Positions 36,153 through 45,463 are shown, numbered from the stretch's first letter. The stretch: 64,000 nt of DNA from Actinoplanes italicus (GCF_003001815.1 NZ_PVMZ01000009.1:124001-188000), one strand, 5' to 3'. The notes: a model not told the origin generated them from the sequence alone. A program made the numbers and translations.

Positions 36153-37334
36153 CTACCGCACCGGCTGGTCGGCCTGGACGTGCTGGCCTCCGCCGAGCCG
36201 GCGGGCGACCACCTCGGAGAAACCGTCGCCGGCCTTCTCCCAGGTGAAGCGGCTGGCGTGGACCGCGGCCGCGAGTCCCATGGCGGTACGCCGCTGGGCG
36301 TCCAGCAGCAGCGCGCGCATCTGCAGGAAGAAGTCGTACTCGTTCTCGACGAGCACGCCGGTCTCGCCGTCGTGCATGGCGTCGGCGACCCCGCCCGCCG
36401 AGCGGAACGCGATCGACGGCGTGCCCCGGACGCCGGCCTCGACGATGGTCAGGCCCCAGCCCTCCTTGAGCGAGGGCACCAGCAGCAGCCACGACTCACA
36501 GAGCAGCTGGTGCTTGTGCTCCTCGGTGACGAAGCCGGTGAACCTGACCCGGTCCTCGATACCCAGGTCGGCGGTGAGTTGCCGCAGCGGTTCGTCCCAC
36601 CAGCCCTGCCCGGCCACCACCAGTTCGATGGTGGGCAGTTCCAGGGCGAGCAGCGCGGTGGCCCGCAGCGCGAACTCGACCCGCTTGTGCGGCACGAGAC
36701 GGCCCAGGACCATCAGGCTCGGGTTCGGGGTACGCGCGGTCGGCGGCCCGGTGACCTCGGGGGTGCCGTTGTGCACCACCGAGATCCGGTGCCGGTCGAC
36801 GCCCAGGCCGACGAGCTCCTCGCGGGTCGACTCGGAGACCGTCACGTACTGGCAACGGCGGTAGACACGGATCGCCAGCACCGACTCGATCCACCAGCCG
36901 ATCCGTGCCAGCCGGGGGCCGAACACCACCGGCCACTGCTCCCGGTGCACGTGGTGGACCAGGGCGATCACCGGCTTGCGGGCGTAGAGACGGCTGAGGA
37001 ACGGCATGCCGTTGCCCACGTCTATGATCAGGTCCGGTCGGCCGAGGCGGCGTCGGGACAGTGGTCCGAAGCCGAGGAAGCCGAGCAGGTAGGTGACAGC
37101 GGCCATCAGGTAGACGGTGTGCCGTCCACCGCGGCGGACGATCCGCACCCCGGCCGGGGTGGTCTCCTCCGCCGGGGCGGTTCCGTATGCCTGGCACAGC
37201 AGGGTCACGCGGTAACCGTGGCGCACCAGTTCCGTGGCCACCCGGTCCAGGTAGAGCTCTGATCCCCCGCCCTCGGGGTGTTCGGTGTCCCGCCAGTTCA
37301 GGAACAGGACGTGACCGCCGCAGGCATCCGTCAT
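36153..37334 (-). CDS. GT4 glycosyltransferase (Rv0225-like)
   Basis: This is a 393-residue GT-B enzyme. HVLFLNWRDTEHPEGGGSELYLDRVATEL is the characteristic N-terminal start of a GT4 subgroup found beside envelope genes in actinobacteria. The C-terminal half has VLGRLVPHKRVEFAL and the EX7E motif EGWGLTIVEAGVRGTPSIAF. It likely transfers a sugar to a lipid-linked or cell-wall acceptor at the cytoplasmic face. The combination of this enzyme with DUF3068, DUF2613, AftD and a methyltransferase nearby mirrors gene sets of the Rv0224c-Rv0236c region of M. tuberculosis. It is divergent from the VWA gene. Confidence 0.9.
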   Translation of the reverse strand: MTDACGGHVLFLNWRDTEHPEGGGSELYLDRVATELVRHGYRVTLLCQAYGTAPAEETTPAGVRIVRRGGRHTVYLMAAVTYLLGFLGFGPLSRRRLGRPDLIIDVGNGMPFLSRLYARKPVIALVHHVHREQWPVVFGPRLARIGWWIESVLAIRVYRRCQYVTVSESTREELVGLGVDRHRISVVHNGTPEVTGPPTARTPNPSLMVLGRLVPHKRVEFALRATALLALELPTIELVVAGQGWWDEPLRQLTADLGIEDRVRFTGFVTEEHKHQLLCESWLLLVPSLKEGWGLTIVEAGVRGTPSIAFRSAGGVADAMHDGETGVLVENEYDFFLQMRALLLDAQRRTAMGLAAAVHASRFTWEKAGDGFSEVVARRLGGGQHVQADQPVR

Positions 37335-37438
37335 GGTCTACTCTGCCATCCCTACTAGCGAGTACGATTCGCGGTCGCGTCACACTAGGTCAGCTCTGGG
37401 AACGTACGCAACGGGCGCGTCACATCGGGAGGAGCCGC

Positions 37439-39181
37439 GTGAGCGAAGGGAGCCTCCGCTCGCGACCGGAGTTCTGGCCGGTCACGATGCTGAGCATCGC
37501 GCTGATAGCGGTACTCGCGGGATGGTCTGGATTTACGTATATCGATCGAACTCGTAGCGACCCGCCGTGCCGTGAACGCACCGTCCTGCGGGTCGCGGCG
37601 GCGCCGAGCATCGCTCCGCCGGTCCGCGAGGTCGCCGCACGCCTCACGGCCCGCGACGCCTGCCTCGACCTGGTGGTCGAGGAGCGCGAGTCGTCGGAGG
37701 TGCTGCGCGCGGTCTCGCGTACCGCCCCGGATGCCAATGTCACTGCTTCCGGATCGGCTTCCGCGAGCCCGTCCGGAGCAAAATCGGCGAGTACGAGTGC
37801 CGGACCGGCCCTCGAACTCGCCGAGACGGCCTCCCCGAACCCCGACGTGTGGGTGCCCGAGTCGACCCTGTGGCTGCGCCGGGCCCGCTCGGCGGGTGCC
37901 TTCGGGGTGCCGGCCGAGGGCATCTCGGTGGCCACCACGCCCGTCGTGGTCGCCCTCGACCAGCGCACCGCCGACCGGGTCGGCAGGGGCGGGCTCGCCT
38001 GGGCCCGCCTGATCGGCGCGAACAAGCCGCTCGTCCCGGTCGCGCTGCCGGACCCGGCGACCAGCCCGCTCGGTTTCGGTGGTCTCGTCGGGATCCGCAA
38101 CATCGCCAAGGGCAACGCGCCCGCCACCGCGGGGATCATGCGCCGGCTGTCGCCGTACACCGTCTCCACCGCTGGTGAGGCCGCACCCGACCCGGTCGGC
38201 CCCGGCAAGGGTGAGACCGGTGTGATCAGCACCGAGCAACAGGTGCTGTTCGCGGCCGACGGTGGCCGCAAGCAGATCGCGGTCTACCCGGCGGCGGCCG
38301 TGCCCGGTCCCGACTACCCGTTCGCCGTGATCACCGCCGAGGAGCAGCCCCGCGAGTACGCGGCCGAACTGCTGCGCGCCCTGCTCGCCGAGACCGGCGC
38401 CTCGGTGATCAACGGGCACGGGCTGCGCACCCCGTCCGGCGGCGCCCCGGCCGGCATCGCGCCCGCCACCAGGGTGCGCACGGCCGCGTACGCCCCGGCC
38501 GCGCTGCCGTCCGAGGCCGACGCCGAGACGCTGCTCAACGCGTGGGGTGGTGTCCACCTGAGCGCCCGCATGCTGGCCGTCTTCGACATCTCCGGCTCCA
38601 TGGCCGCGGTCGTCCCGGGAGCCGACGAGTCCCGGCTGCAGGCCACCGTCAAGGCCGCGCAGGACGGCGTGAAACTGCTGCTGCCCACCACCGAGCTGGG
38701 CGTCTGGGAGTTCTCCACCGACCTCGACGGCAAGCGGGACTACCGCGAGGTGGTGCCGGTCGGACCGATCGGGCCGCGGCGCGACGAGATCCTGCGCAAG
38801 GTCAGCAGGATGGAGGTCGAACCGGACGGGACCACCGGCCTCTACGACACCGCGCTCGCCGCGTACCGCGACGCCACCCGCAACTGGACGCCCGGCCGGA
38901 TCAACATGGTCTTGATCCTGACCGACGGCACGGACGACAACGCGAGCGGTATAAGCCGGGCTGAACTGCTTCGTGAGCTGGGCAAACTGGCCGATCGCAA
39001 GCGTCCGGTGCCGATCCTGTTCATCGGTGTCGGTCCCGAGATCGACGCCGCCGAACTGAACCAGATCGCCAAGGCCACCGGCGGCCAGGTCGCGCTGACC
39101 GAGAAGCCGTCCGGGATCCGCCAGATCTTCTACACTGCGCTGGCCGAGTTCAGCTGCCTGCCTCCGGAGTGCCGCCGATGA
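37439..39181 (+). CDS. substrate-binding-like and von Willebrand factor A domain protein
   Basis: This is a 580-residue membrane-anchored protein: one helix (about 12-34), an extracytoplasmic periplasmic-binding-protein-like domain (about 48-340), then a VWA domain (about 375-560). The MIDAS metal site is complete: DISGSM, a downstream Thr in PDGTTGLYD, and LTDGTDDN. VWA domains mediate metal-dependent protein contacts. The GTG 37439 has GGGAGGA about 6 nt upstream, and a longer start would remove the membrane anchor from the N-terminus. Its stop overlaps the ATG of aftD (ATGA), so it may assist the arabinosyltransferase. Confidence 0.88.
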   Translation: MSEGSLRSRPEFWPVTMLSIALIAVLAGWSGFTYIDRTRSDPPCRERTVLRVAAAPSIAPPVREVAARLTARDACLDLVVEERESSEVLRAVSRTAPDANVTASGSASASPSGAKSASTSAGPALELAETASPNPDVWVPESTLWLRRARSAGAFGVPAEGISVATTPVVVALDQRTADRVGRGGLAWARLIGANKPLVPVALPDPATSPLGFGGLVGIRNIAKGNAPATAGIMRRLSPYTVSTAGEAAPDPVGPGKGETGVISTEQQVLFAADGGRKQIAVYPAAAVPGPDYPFAVITAEEQPREYAAELLRALLAETGASVINGHGLRTPSGGAPAGIAPATRVRTAAYAPAALPSEADAETLLNAWGGVHLSARMLAVFDISGSMAAVVPGADESRLQATVKAAQDGVKLLLPTTELGVWEFSTDLDGKRDYREVVPVGPIGPRRDEILRKVSRMEVEPDGTTGLYDTALAAYRDATRNWTPGRINMVLILTDGTDDNASGISRAELLRELGKLADRKRPVPILFIGVGPEIDAAELNQIAKATGGQVALTEKPSGIRQIFYTALAEFSCLPPECRR

Positions 39182-42100
39182 CCGCCGCCCTCCGGGAGCG
39201 GACGCCTGCCGTGACCACCGCGCCCGCCGTGGACACCGTGCCGCCGAGCCCCAGCCGTCACCTGCTCGCCGCCGCCGGCGCCCTGGTCCTCGTCGTGCTG
39301 GCGTTCCTGCAGCGCCCGGGGCGGATCACGTTCGACACCAAGCTCGACATGGCGGAGAACCCGATCGCCTTCATGGAGCGGGCCCTGCACCTGTGGAACC
39401 CGTGGTCGGCCTCCGGCGAGCTGCAGCAGCAGGCCTACGGCTACCTGTTCCCGATGGGGCCGTTCTTCGCGGCCGGTGACCTGCTGGGCATCCCGCCGTG
39501 GATCACCCAGCGGATCTGGTGCGCGCTGCTGCTCTGCGCGGCGTACTACGGCACGCTGTTCCTGGCCCGCGCCATGCGGATCGGCAACGACACCGGCCGG
39601 ATCGTGGGCGCGCTCGCGTACGCCCTCGCGCCCCGGATGCTCACCGAGATCGGCCCGCTCTCCTCGGAAATGCTGCCCGTGGTGTTCCTGCCCTGGGTGA
39701 TGCTGCCGCTGGTCTCCTGGCGCAGGCTCGGTTCACCCCGCCGGGCCGCCGCGCTCTCCGCCCTGGCCGTGCTGTTCATGGGCGGCATCAACGCGGCCGC
39801 CGTGGTGATGGCCCTGGTGCTGCCCGGTCTGTGGCTGCTCACCCGGCGCTGGGACCGGCAGCTGTTCGCGCTGATCTTCTGGTGGGGCGTATGCGTCCTC
39901 GGCACGACCCTGTGGTGGATCGTGCCGCTGCTGCTGTTCGGCGAGTACAGCCTGCCGTTCCTGGACTTCATCGAGTCGTCCGGCACGACCACCGCGGTCA
40001 CCTCGCTCTACCAGGCGTCGCGCGGCACCAACCAGTGGGTCGGCTACATCGTTCAGGGCGACCCCTGGTGGCCGGCCGGCTGGACGCTCGTCGACAACCC
40101 GGCCCTGATGGCCGCGACCGCCGTGGTCGCGGCGCTCGGACTGGCCGGACTCGCGATGCGCGGGCTTCCCGAGCGGCGCTTCCTGATCATCGGCGCGCTG
40201 ACCGGCCTCACCCTGCTGACCGTCGGTTACGTCGGCACCCTGGACAGCCCGTTCGCCCCGCTGGTCCGCGAACTGCTCGACGGTCCGCTCGCCCCGCTGC
40301 GCAACGTGCACAAGTTCGAACCGGTGCTGCGGCTGCCGGTCGTGCTGGGCCTGGCCTACCTGGCGAGCAAGGCGTTCACCTGGCGGCGGTTGCGCCTGCG
40401 CGTGCCCGCGAGCCCGGTCGTCGCCCTGCTCCTGGTCGTCGCGGCGGCACCCGCCGGGATGACGCTGCTGCGCCCCGGTCCCGGCTGGACCGAGATGCCC
40501 GGCTACTGGCAGGAGGCCGCCGACTGGCTCACCGACTCCGACGCGCAGGCGCGGACCCTGGTCGTGCCCGGTTCCGGGTTCGCCCAGCACACCTGGGGCC
40601 GGACCGTCGACGAGCCGATGCAGCCGCTGGCCGGCGCACCCTGGTCGACGCGTAACCAGATCCCGCTCAGCTCCGAGGGCAACATCCGCGTGATGGACGC
40701 GGTCGAGGCCGTCCTCGAACAGGGTCGCGGCTCACCGGCGCTGGCCGAGTTCCTGGCCCGCTCCGGCTACAAATACCTCCTGGTCCGGCACGACCTGGAC
40801 CGCGCGGCCTCCGGGGCGCCGCCGATCGCGGTGGTCCGCCAGGCGATCGCCGGCTCGCCCGGCCTCGCGCCCGCCGCGCAGTTCGGCCCGCTGGTCGGCG
40901 CCGGCGGCGCGGCGACCAGCCCGGTCGACGCGACGGTCTCCGTCCCGGCCATCGAGATCTTCAGAGTGACGAAGACGGTCCCGCAGGTCTCGGCCACCGC
41001 TCTCAAGGACGTGCCGCTGCTCAGCGGTGGCCCGGAGTCCCTGATCCCGGCCCTGGAACAGCGCCTGATCAACGGTGAGCAGCCGGCCGTGCTGGCCGGT
41101 GAACGCGGCGGTCTGCTGGGCCTCGACGGAGGCGAGTCGGCGGCCCGGCCCATCGTCACCGACGGACTGCGCCGCCGGGAACTCAACATCGGCCGCGTCC
41201 GCGACAACGTCAGCCAGACACTCACCAGGACCGAGAAGACCAGGCAGGGCCGGGTACGCACGGACCTGATCCCGTTCGACGCCCGAGGCCACCAGACCGT
41301 CGCCGAGTACCAGGGCATCCGCTCGGTGCAGGCCTCCAGCAGTGCCGGATTCGCCGACTCGATCAGCGCCACCGACCCGTCCGGCATGCCGTTCGCGGCC
41401 CTCGACGGCGACGCGGCCACGGCCTGGCGCTCCGACCCGTACCAGGGTGGTGTGGGGCAGTGGATCGACGTCGAGCTGGGCACCGCCAAGCGGGTCACCT
41501 CGGTCACCGTCGACTTCTCCGCCGACCTGCGGATCGCGGCACCGGTCGCGATGGTCCGGCTCACCACCGACCAGGGCATCGTCGACCGGCTCGTGCCGGA
41601 GACCCCGGGACCGCACACCCTCTCCACGCTGCCCGGCCTCACCACGGGCATCCGCGTCACCGTGCTCGCCCTGCAGAGCGGCTACGAGGGCGCCGTGGCA
41701 CTGCGCGAGCTGGGCGTGCCCGGCCTCGAAGCGGAACGCGGCCTGCGGGTGCCCAACGACATCAAGAGCACACCGACGCCGTCGTACGCCTTCGCGCGCG
41801 ACGCCCAGCAGCGCGGCGCCTGCTTCCCGGCCTCGACGGAGGCGGGCAGCACGATCCGCTGCGATCAGTTCCTTGCCCGGCAGGGCGAGGAGCCCCTCGG
41901 TGTGGACCGCTACTTCACCACCCCGGCCGACGGTGCCTACGACCTGCGGCTGACCGCCCAGGTCCGGCCCGGCGCCACGGTTCCGCTGAAGCTGCCGGTC
42001 ACGGCCACGGCGACGACCGTGCTCGGCGGTGACGTGACGGCCGGTGCGCACGCCGCCGTCGACGGTGATCCGGCCACCGCCTGGCTGGCCGAGCCGACCG

Positions 42101-44154
42101 ACGACGAGCCGGTGTTCACGCTCTCCTGGAAGGGCAACCGCCGGATCGACCGGGTCCGCCTCGTCGCTCCCGAGTCGCCGGTCGCGGCCCGGCCCACCAA
42201 GGTCGCCGTGCGGGCGGCAGGGAAGGACGTGGTCGCCGAGGTCGGCGCGGACGGCTGGGTGCGGTTCCCGGCGGTCACCACGAACCGCCTGCAGATCGTC
42301 CTGGGCGAGACCGAGCGCGTGATCGCCGACCCCCGCGGACAGGGCTGGCCCGCTCCGGCCGGGATCGCCGAGATCGAGGTGCCCGGCCTGAACGGGCTGC
42401 TCACCCCGGCCGCGGACACCACCGCGCTGGCCGCCGCCTGCGGCACCGGGCCGACCGTCGAGATCGGCGGCGTCGCCTACCCGACCTCGGTCGCTGGGAC
42501 GCTCGGCGACGCGCGGTCCGGCCGCGCCCTGCCGGTGACGATCTGCGACGACTTCGCCATCGAGGCGGTGCAGCTGCCGAAGGGTGACCAGCATCTGCGT
42601 ACCGTGCCGTCGGCGGCGTTCGTGATCGACACGGCCACGGTCGTCCCGGACGGCGCGAAGGACGAGGTGCCGGCCGTCACCCACCGGACCGTCACGGCCG
42701 GCGAGTGGCGGGCCACCGAGCGGACCGTCACGGTCGCCGCCGGTGAGGCCGCGCTGCTGGTGGTGCCGGAGAACCACAACGCCGGCTGGGCCGCCACGCT
42801 GAACGGCGCCGAGCTGCGCCCGGTCCGCGCCGACGGCTGGCAGCAGGCGTTCGTGCTCCCGGCCGGCGACGGCGGCACGGTGATCTTGCGCTTCACCCCG
42901 GACGAGCCGTACCGTACCGGTCTTGCGGCCGGAGCGGGATGCATCCTGCTGGTCGTGATCCTGGCGTTGCTGCCGGTCCGGCGGCGCGCCGTCCCGGTTC
43001 GCCGTCCGCTCGCGCGGGCGTTCACCGCGGCCCCCGGCGGGGACTGGTGGATGCTCGTGCCGCTGATGGTGCTCGCGGTCGTGATCGGCGGCCCGGCGGG
43101 TGCGGCGTTCCTGCTGGCGGCTCTCATAGTGCGGCAGGTCCGGCCGAACTATCTGCCTGGACTCGCTTTCGCGAGTGCGGCGGTGGGCATCGGGGTCGCG
43201 GTCGGCGGCCGCCTGATGGGACATGGGCAGGAGTGGGCGTACGGCGCCGCGGTTCAGCTGGCGATGCTGGCCGCCGTGTGTGCGGTGGCCGCGGCCGCGG
43301 CCCGGTCCTCGGGACGGCCGGAGAAGGAGATATCCGTGGACGACCAGGCGATCAGCGCGCACCGGGCCACCCTCGGCCGTTCGGTGCGGCTGTTCCGTAC
43401 CTTCCTGGTCGAGCAGTCCGATCCCGACCGGTTCTACTCGATGCTCGCCGAGGACTCGGTGAACCAGCTGACGGCGTACGCCGATCTGACCGGCGCCCGG
43501 GTGCTGGACGTCGGCGGGGGTCCCGGATATTTCGCCTCCGAGTTCGAGAAGGCCGGCGCTTCGTACCACGGCCTCGACCCGGCTGTCGGAGATTTCGCCG
43601 ACGCCGGCGCCAAGGTCGCCGGAATGGTCCGGGGCAGTGGCACCGCCCTGCCGATCCGGACCGCCGCTCTGGACGTCTGCTACTCCTCCAACGTCCTCGA
43701 GCACGTCTCCGAACCGGAGAAGATGCTCGACGAGATGGTCCGGGTGACCCGCCCGGGCGGCATCGTCTTCGTGTCTTTCACACCGTGGTGGTCACCGCAT
43801 GGCGGACACGAGACCGGACCCTGGCACCTGCTCGGCGGAGAACGTGCCCGGCGCCGTTACCTGCGGAAATTCGGCCGTGAGCCGAAGAACCGTTACATGG
43901 AGACACTCTTCCCGGTCAGCGCCGCACGGATGATGCGCTGGACCCGGGCCGCCCGCCGTGCCGGCGATGTCACGGTGGTCGATGTGATTCCGCGCTATCA
44001 CCCCTGGTGGGCCCAGTGGGTGGCCTCGGTGCCGGTGCTGCGGGAGTTCGCGACGTGGAATTTCACGGTCGTGCTCCGGCGCGAAGGTGAGTCCGTTTCA
44101 ACAAGCGTTCAGGAAGATGTGGCCAGGGTCTCGCTTCCTGATGTGACTCAGTAG
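39178..44154 (+). CDS. aftD: AftD-type arabinofuranosyltransferase fused in frame to a SAM methyltransferase
   Basis: This open frame encodes 1658 residues. Residues 1-1386 match the layout of AftD, the GT-C alpha-(1->3)-arabinofuranosyltransferase (about 1400 residues in M. tuberculosis). N-terminal helices enclose an acidic loop, RITFDTKLDMAENP. Extracellular carbohydrate-binding F5/8C-like domains follow (FAALDGDAATAWRSDP; AAVDGDPATAWLAEP), then a C-terminal helical region (about 1245-1375). From about 1387 a class I methyltransferase follows (RVLDVGGGPGYFASEFEKAG; SSNVLEHVSEPEKML). No stop separates the two, but a strong internal start lies at 43336. The enzyme would add arabinose to envelope glycans using decaprenyl-phosphoarabinose. 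The start ATG 39178 overlaps the VWA stop. Confidence 0.88.
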   Translation: MTAALRERTPAVTTAPAVDTVPPSPSRHLLAAAGALVLVVLAFLQRPGRITFDTKLDMAENPIAFMERALHLWNPWSASGELQQQAYGYLFPMGPFFAAGDLLGIPPWITQRIWCALLLCAAYYGTLFLARAMRIGNDTGRIVGALAYALAPRMLTEIGPLSSEMLPVVFLPWVMLPLVSWRRLGSPRRAAALSALAVLFMGGINAAAVVMALVLPGLWLLTRRWDRQLFALIFWWGVCVLGTTLWWIVPLLLFGEYSLPFLDFIESSGTTTAVTSLYQASRGTNQWVGYIVQGDPWWPAGWTLVDNPALMAATAVVAALGLAGLAMRGLPERRFLIIGALTGLTLLTVGYVGTLDSPFAPLVRELLDGPLAPLRNVHKFEPVLRLPVVLGLAYLASKAFTWRRLRLRVPASPVVALLLVVAAAPAGMTLLRPGPGWTEMPGYWQEAADWLTDSDAQARTLVVPGSGFAQHTWGRTVDEPMQPLAGAPWSTRNQIPLSSEGNIRVMDAVEAVLEQGRGSPALAEFLARSGYKYLLVRHDLDRAASGAPPIAVVRQAIAGSPGLAPAAQFGPLVGAGGAATSPVDATVSVPAIEIFRVTKTVPQVSATALKDVPLLSGGPESLIPALEQRLINGEQPAVLAGERGGLLGLDGGESAARPIVTDGLRRRELNIGRVRDNVSQTLTRTEKTRQGRVRTDLIPFDARGHQTVAEYQGIRSVQASSSAGFADSISATDPSGMPFAALDGDAATAWRSDPYQGGVGQWIDVELGTAKRVTSVTVDFSADLRIAAPVAMVRLTTDQGIVDRLVPETPGPHTLSTLPGLTTGIRVTVLALQSGYEGAVALRELGVPGLEAERGLRVPNDIKSTPTPSYAFARDAQQRGACFPASTEAGSTIRCDQFLARQGEEPLGVDRYFTTPADGAYDLRLTAQVRPGATVPLKLPVTATATTVLGGDVTAGAHAAVDGDPATAWLAEPTDDEPVFTLSWKGNRRIDRVRLVAPESPVAARPTKVAVRAAGKDVVAEVGADGWVRFPAVTTNRLQIVLGETERVIADPRGQGWPAPAGIAEIEVPGLNGLLTPAADTTALAAACGTGPTVEIGGVAYPTSVAGTLGDARSGRALPVTICDDFAIEAVQLPKGDQHLRTVPSAAFVIDTATVVPDGAKDEVPAVTHRTVTAGEWRATERTVTVAAGEAALLVVPENHNAGWAATLNGAELRPVRADGWQQAFVLPAGDGGTVILRFTPDEPYRTGLAAGAGCILLVVILALLPVRRRAVPVRRPLARAFTAAPGGDWWMLVPLMVLAVVIGGPAGAAFLLAALIVRQVRPNYLPGLAFASAAVGIGVAVGGRLMGHGQEWAYGAAVQLAMLAAVCAVAAAAARSSGRPEKEISVDDQAISAHRATLGRSVRLFRTFLVEQSDPDRFYSMLAEDSVNQLTAYADLTGARVLDVGGGPGYFASEFEKAGASYHGLDPAVGDFADAGAKVAGMVRGSGTALPIRTAALDVCYSSNVLEHVSEPEKMLDEMVRVTRPGGIVFVSFTPWWSPHGGHETGPWHLLGGERARRRYLRKFGREPKNRYMETLFPVSAARMMRWTRAARRAGDVTVVDVIPRYHPWWAQWVASVPVLREFATWNFTVVLRREGESVSTSVQEDVARVSLPDVTQ
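43336..44154 (+). CDS. possible separate translation of the methyltransferase from an internal GTG
   Basis: Within the aftD frame, AAGGAGA (43324-43330) lies 5 nt before GTG 43336, an ideal ribosome site. Starting there gives a 272-residue protein (MDDQAISAHRATLGRSVRLF) with a complete methyltransferase domain, close to the usual length of Rv0224c-type enzymes. The likely history is two adjacent genes whose separating stop was lost. Whether cells make the fusion, the short form, or both is open. Confidence 0.5.
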   Translation: MDDQAISAHRATLGRSVRLFRTFLVEQSDPDRFYSMLAEDSVNQLTAYADLTGARVLDVGGGPGYFASEFEKAGASYHGLDPAVGDFADAGAKVAGMVRGSGTALPIRTAALDVCYSSNVLEHVSEPEKMLDEMVRVTRPGGIVFVSFTPWWSPHGGHETGPWHLLGGERARRRYLRKFGREPKNRYMETLFPVSAARMMRWTRAARRAGDVTVVDVIPRYHPWWAQWVASVPVLREFATWNFTVVLRREGESVSTSVQEDVARVSLPDVTQ

Positions 44155-44221
44155 TAACCTCCTGCAAGCTCGGCATACACACACTCCTGCCCAAATTCTG
44201 TTTCCACCTCGTGGAGGACAT

Positions 44222-45280
44222 ATGAAGTCCCGCGTCATCGGCACCGTGCTGTTCGGTCTCGGCGTCTTGGCGCTGGTGTTCGCCGGCGGACTCGCGTTCG
44301 TCGTGGCACCGACGGCCGCGCAGCTCCCGTACGACATGGAGCTCACCCAGTCGGTGGCCGAGGCGCCGAACGCCCGTTTCATGCAGATCACCAACGGTCA
44401 GGTCGCGGTCAACACCGCCACGCTCCGCTCGACGGTCACCGTCCAGCCCGACTCCGGTTCGACCGCCAAGCTCAGCGGCGACCTCGACGGCACCGCGCTC
44501 GTCTGGGTGGCCGGTCAGCAGGTCCAGCGCGTCGACAACAGCGAACTGATCAGCGCCTACAGCACGTCCCTCGCCGTGGACCGCGAGACCGGTGCCGCGC
44601 AGAACTGGGACGGCCAGTGGCTGGACACCGGCAGCGACCGTCAGCCGGTCAAGTACGAGGGCCAGGTCTACAAGTTCCCGTTCGGCACTGAGCAGAAGAC
44701 CTACAAGATCTACGACCGGGACATCCTCGCCGCTCGCGACGCGCAGTTCGTCAAGACCGAGGAGATCCAGGGTCTGGAGACCTACCAGTTCACCCAGGAG
44801 CTCGCCAACGAGACCCAGGAAGTCCCGAAGGACCGGCTCTCGGTCATCCTCGGCTCCCTGATCCCGGGCGCGACCGACGGCTCGGTGAAGTACAGCAACA
44901 CCCGTACCGTGTGGGTCGAGCCGAAGACCGGCGCGTACATCCGGGTGCAGGAGCAGCAGAAGAAGCAGCTCGTCGCCACCGACGGCCGTTCGGTCGACAT
45001 CCTCGACGCGACGTTCGCCTACACCGACGACACCGTCACCAAGTCGGCGAACACCGCCAAGGACAACCTCTTCATGCTGAACCTGGTCAGCCTCTGGGGT
45101 CCGATCGCCCTGGTCGTCCTCGGCCTGGTGCTCGCGATCATCGGTGGTCTCCTGATCGCCCGCAGCTCGCGGACCGCCCCGGTCGCGGTCCCGGCGCAGT
45201 GGGCCGGCTCGCCGCGGCACGCCGCCAAGGACTCCGAGGACGACACCACCCAGGTGACCGCCCCGGCCGACAAGGCGTAA
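44222..45280 (+). CDS. DUF3068 membrane protein (PorA-like family)
   Basis: This is a 352-residue protein with an N-terminal helix (about 5-30), a large extracytoplasmic domain, and a second helix near 292-318 (WGPIALVVLGLVLAIIGGLLIA). The sequence VDNSELISAYSTSLAVDRETG and YKFPFGTEQKTYKIYDRDI carries the DUF3068 signature; M. tuberculosis Rv0227c belongs to the same family. The function is unknown, but the family travels with arabinan and glycosyltransferase genes. GTGGAGG precedes the ATG. A strong terminator follows, closing the VWA-aftD-DUF3068 unit. Confidence 0.9.
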   Translation: MKSRVIGTVLFGLGVLALVFAGGLAFVVAPTAAQLPYDMELTQSVAEAPNARFMQITNGQVAVNTATLRSTVTVQPDSGSTAKLSGDLDGTALVWVAGQQVQRVDNSELISAYSTSLAVDRETGAAQNWDGQWLDTGSDRQPVKYEGQVYKFPFGTEQKTYKIYDRDILAARDAQFVKTEEIQGLETYQFTQELANETQEVPKDRLSVILGSLIPGATDGSVKYSNTRTVWVEPKTGAYIRVQEQQKKQLVATDGRSVDILDATFAYTDDTVTKSANTAKDNLFMLNLVSLWGPIALVVLGLVLAIIGGLLIARSSRTAPVAVPAQWAGSPRHAAKDSEDDTTQVTAPADKA

Positions 45281-45294
45281 CAGCGCAACTCCAC

Positions 45295-45336
45295 AACCGC
45301 GCCACCGGGCTCTACGCTCGGTGGCGCGGTTTTTTC
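45295..45336 (+). terminator. rho-independent terminator after DUF3068 gene
   Basis: AACCGCGCCACCG (45295-45307) pairs perfectly with CGGTGGCGCGGTT (45319-45331) around an 11-nt loop and is followed by a run of T residues ending at 45335. This is the clearest intrinsic terminator in the window. It isolates the envelope operon from the nitrate reductase gene. Confidence 0.95.
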
Positions 45337-45364
45337 GGGCCCTCACAACGCACCGGCCGATGAC

Positions 45365-45413
45365 GTGACCTTCGGGTAATCGGCGACGCACTTTCAAGTG
45401 ACCACGCGGAAAC
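45365..45413 (+). promoter_or_regulatory. GlnR-like box upstream of nitrate reductase
   Basis: Five pentamers are phased by exact 6-nt spacers: GTGAC 45365, GTAAT 45376, CGCAC 45387, GTGAC 45398 and GAAAC 45409. The last two match the GlnR half-site pair gTnAC-n6-GaAAC perfectly. The first is also perfect, and the middle two are degenerate. GlnR activates nitrate assimilation in actinomycetes, so the position 50 nt before the start fits. The GTG within the fourth pentamer is therefore unlikely to be the start codon. Confidence 0.6.
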
Positions 45414-45463
45414 CGGGACTTCCTAGGTTGGTGTGGAAGCAAGTTAAACGTGAAGGGGTGCCA

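Noticed and set aside
40732..43704. 990-codon minus-strand frame opposite aftD
   Set aside because: Typical high-GC shadow frame; composition is Gly/Arg/Asp-rich and no motif is present.
45398..45463. Upstream GTG start for nitrate reductase
   Set aside because: The codon lies within the GlnR-like box and has no ribosome site; GAAGGGG sits just before GTG 45464.
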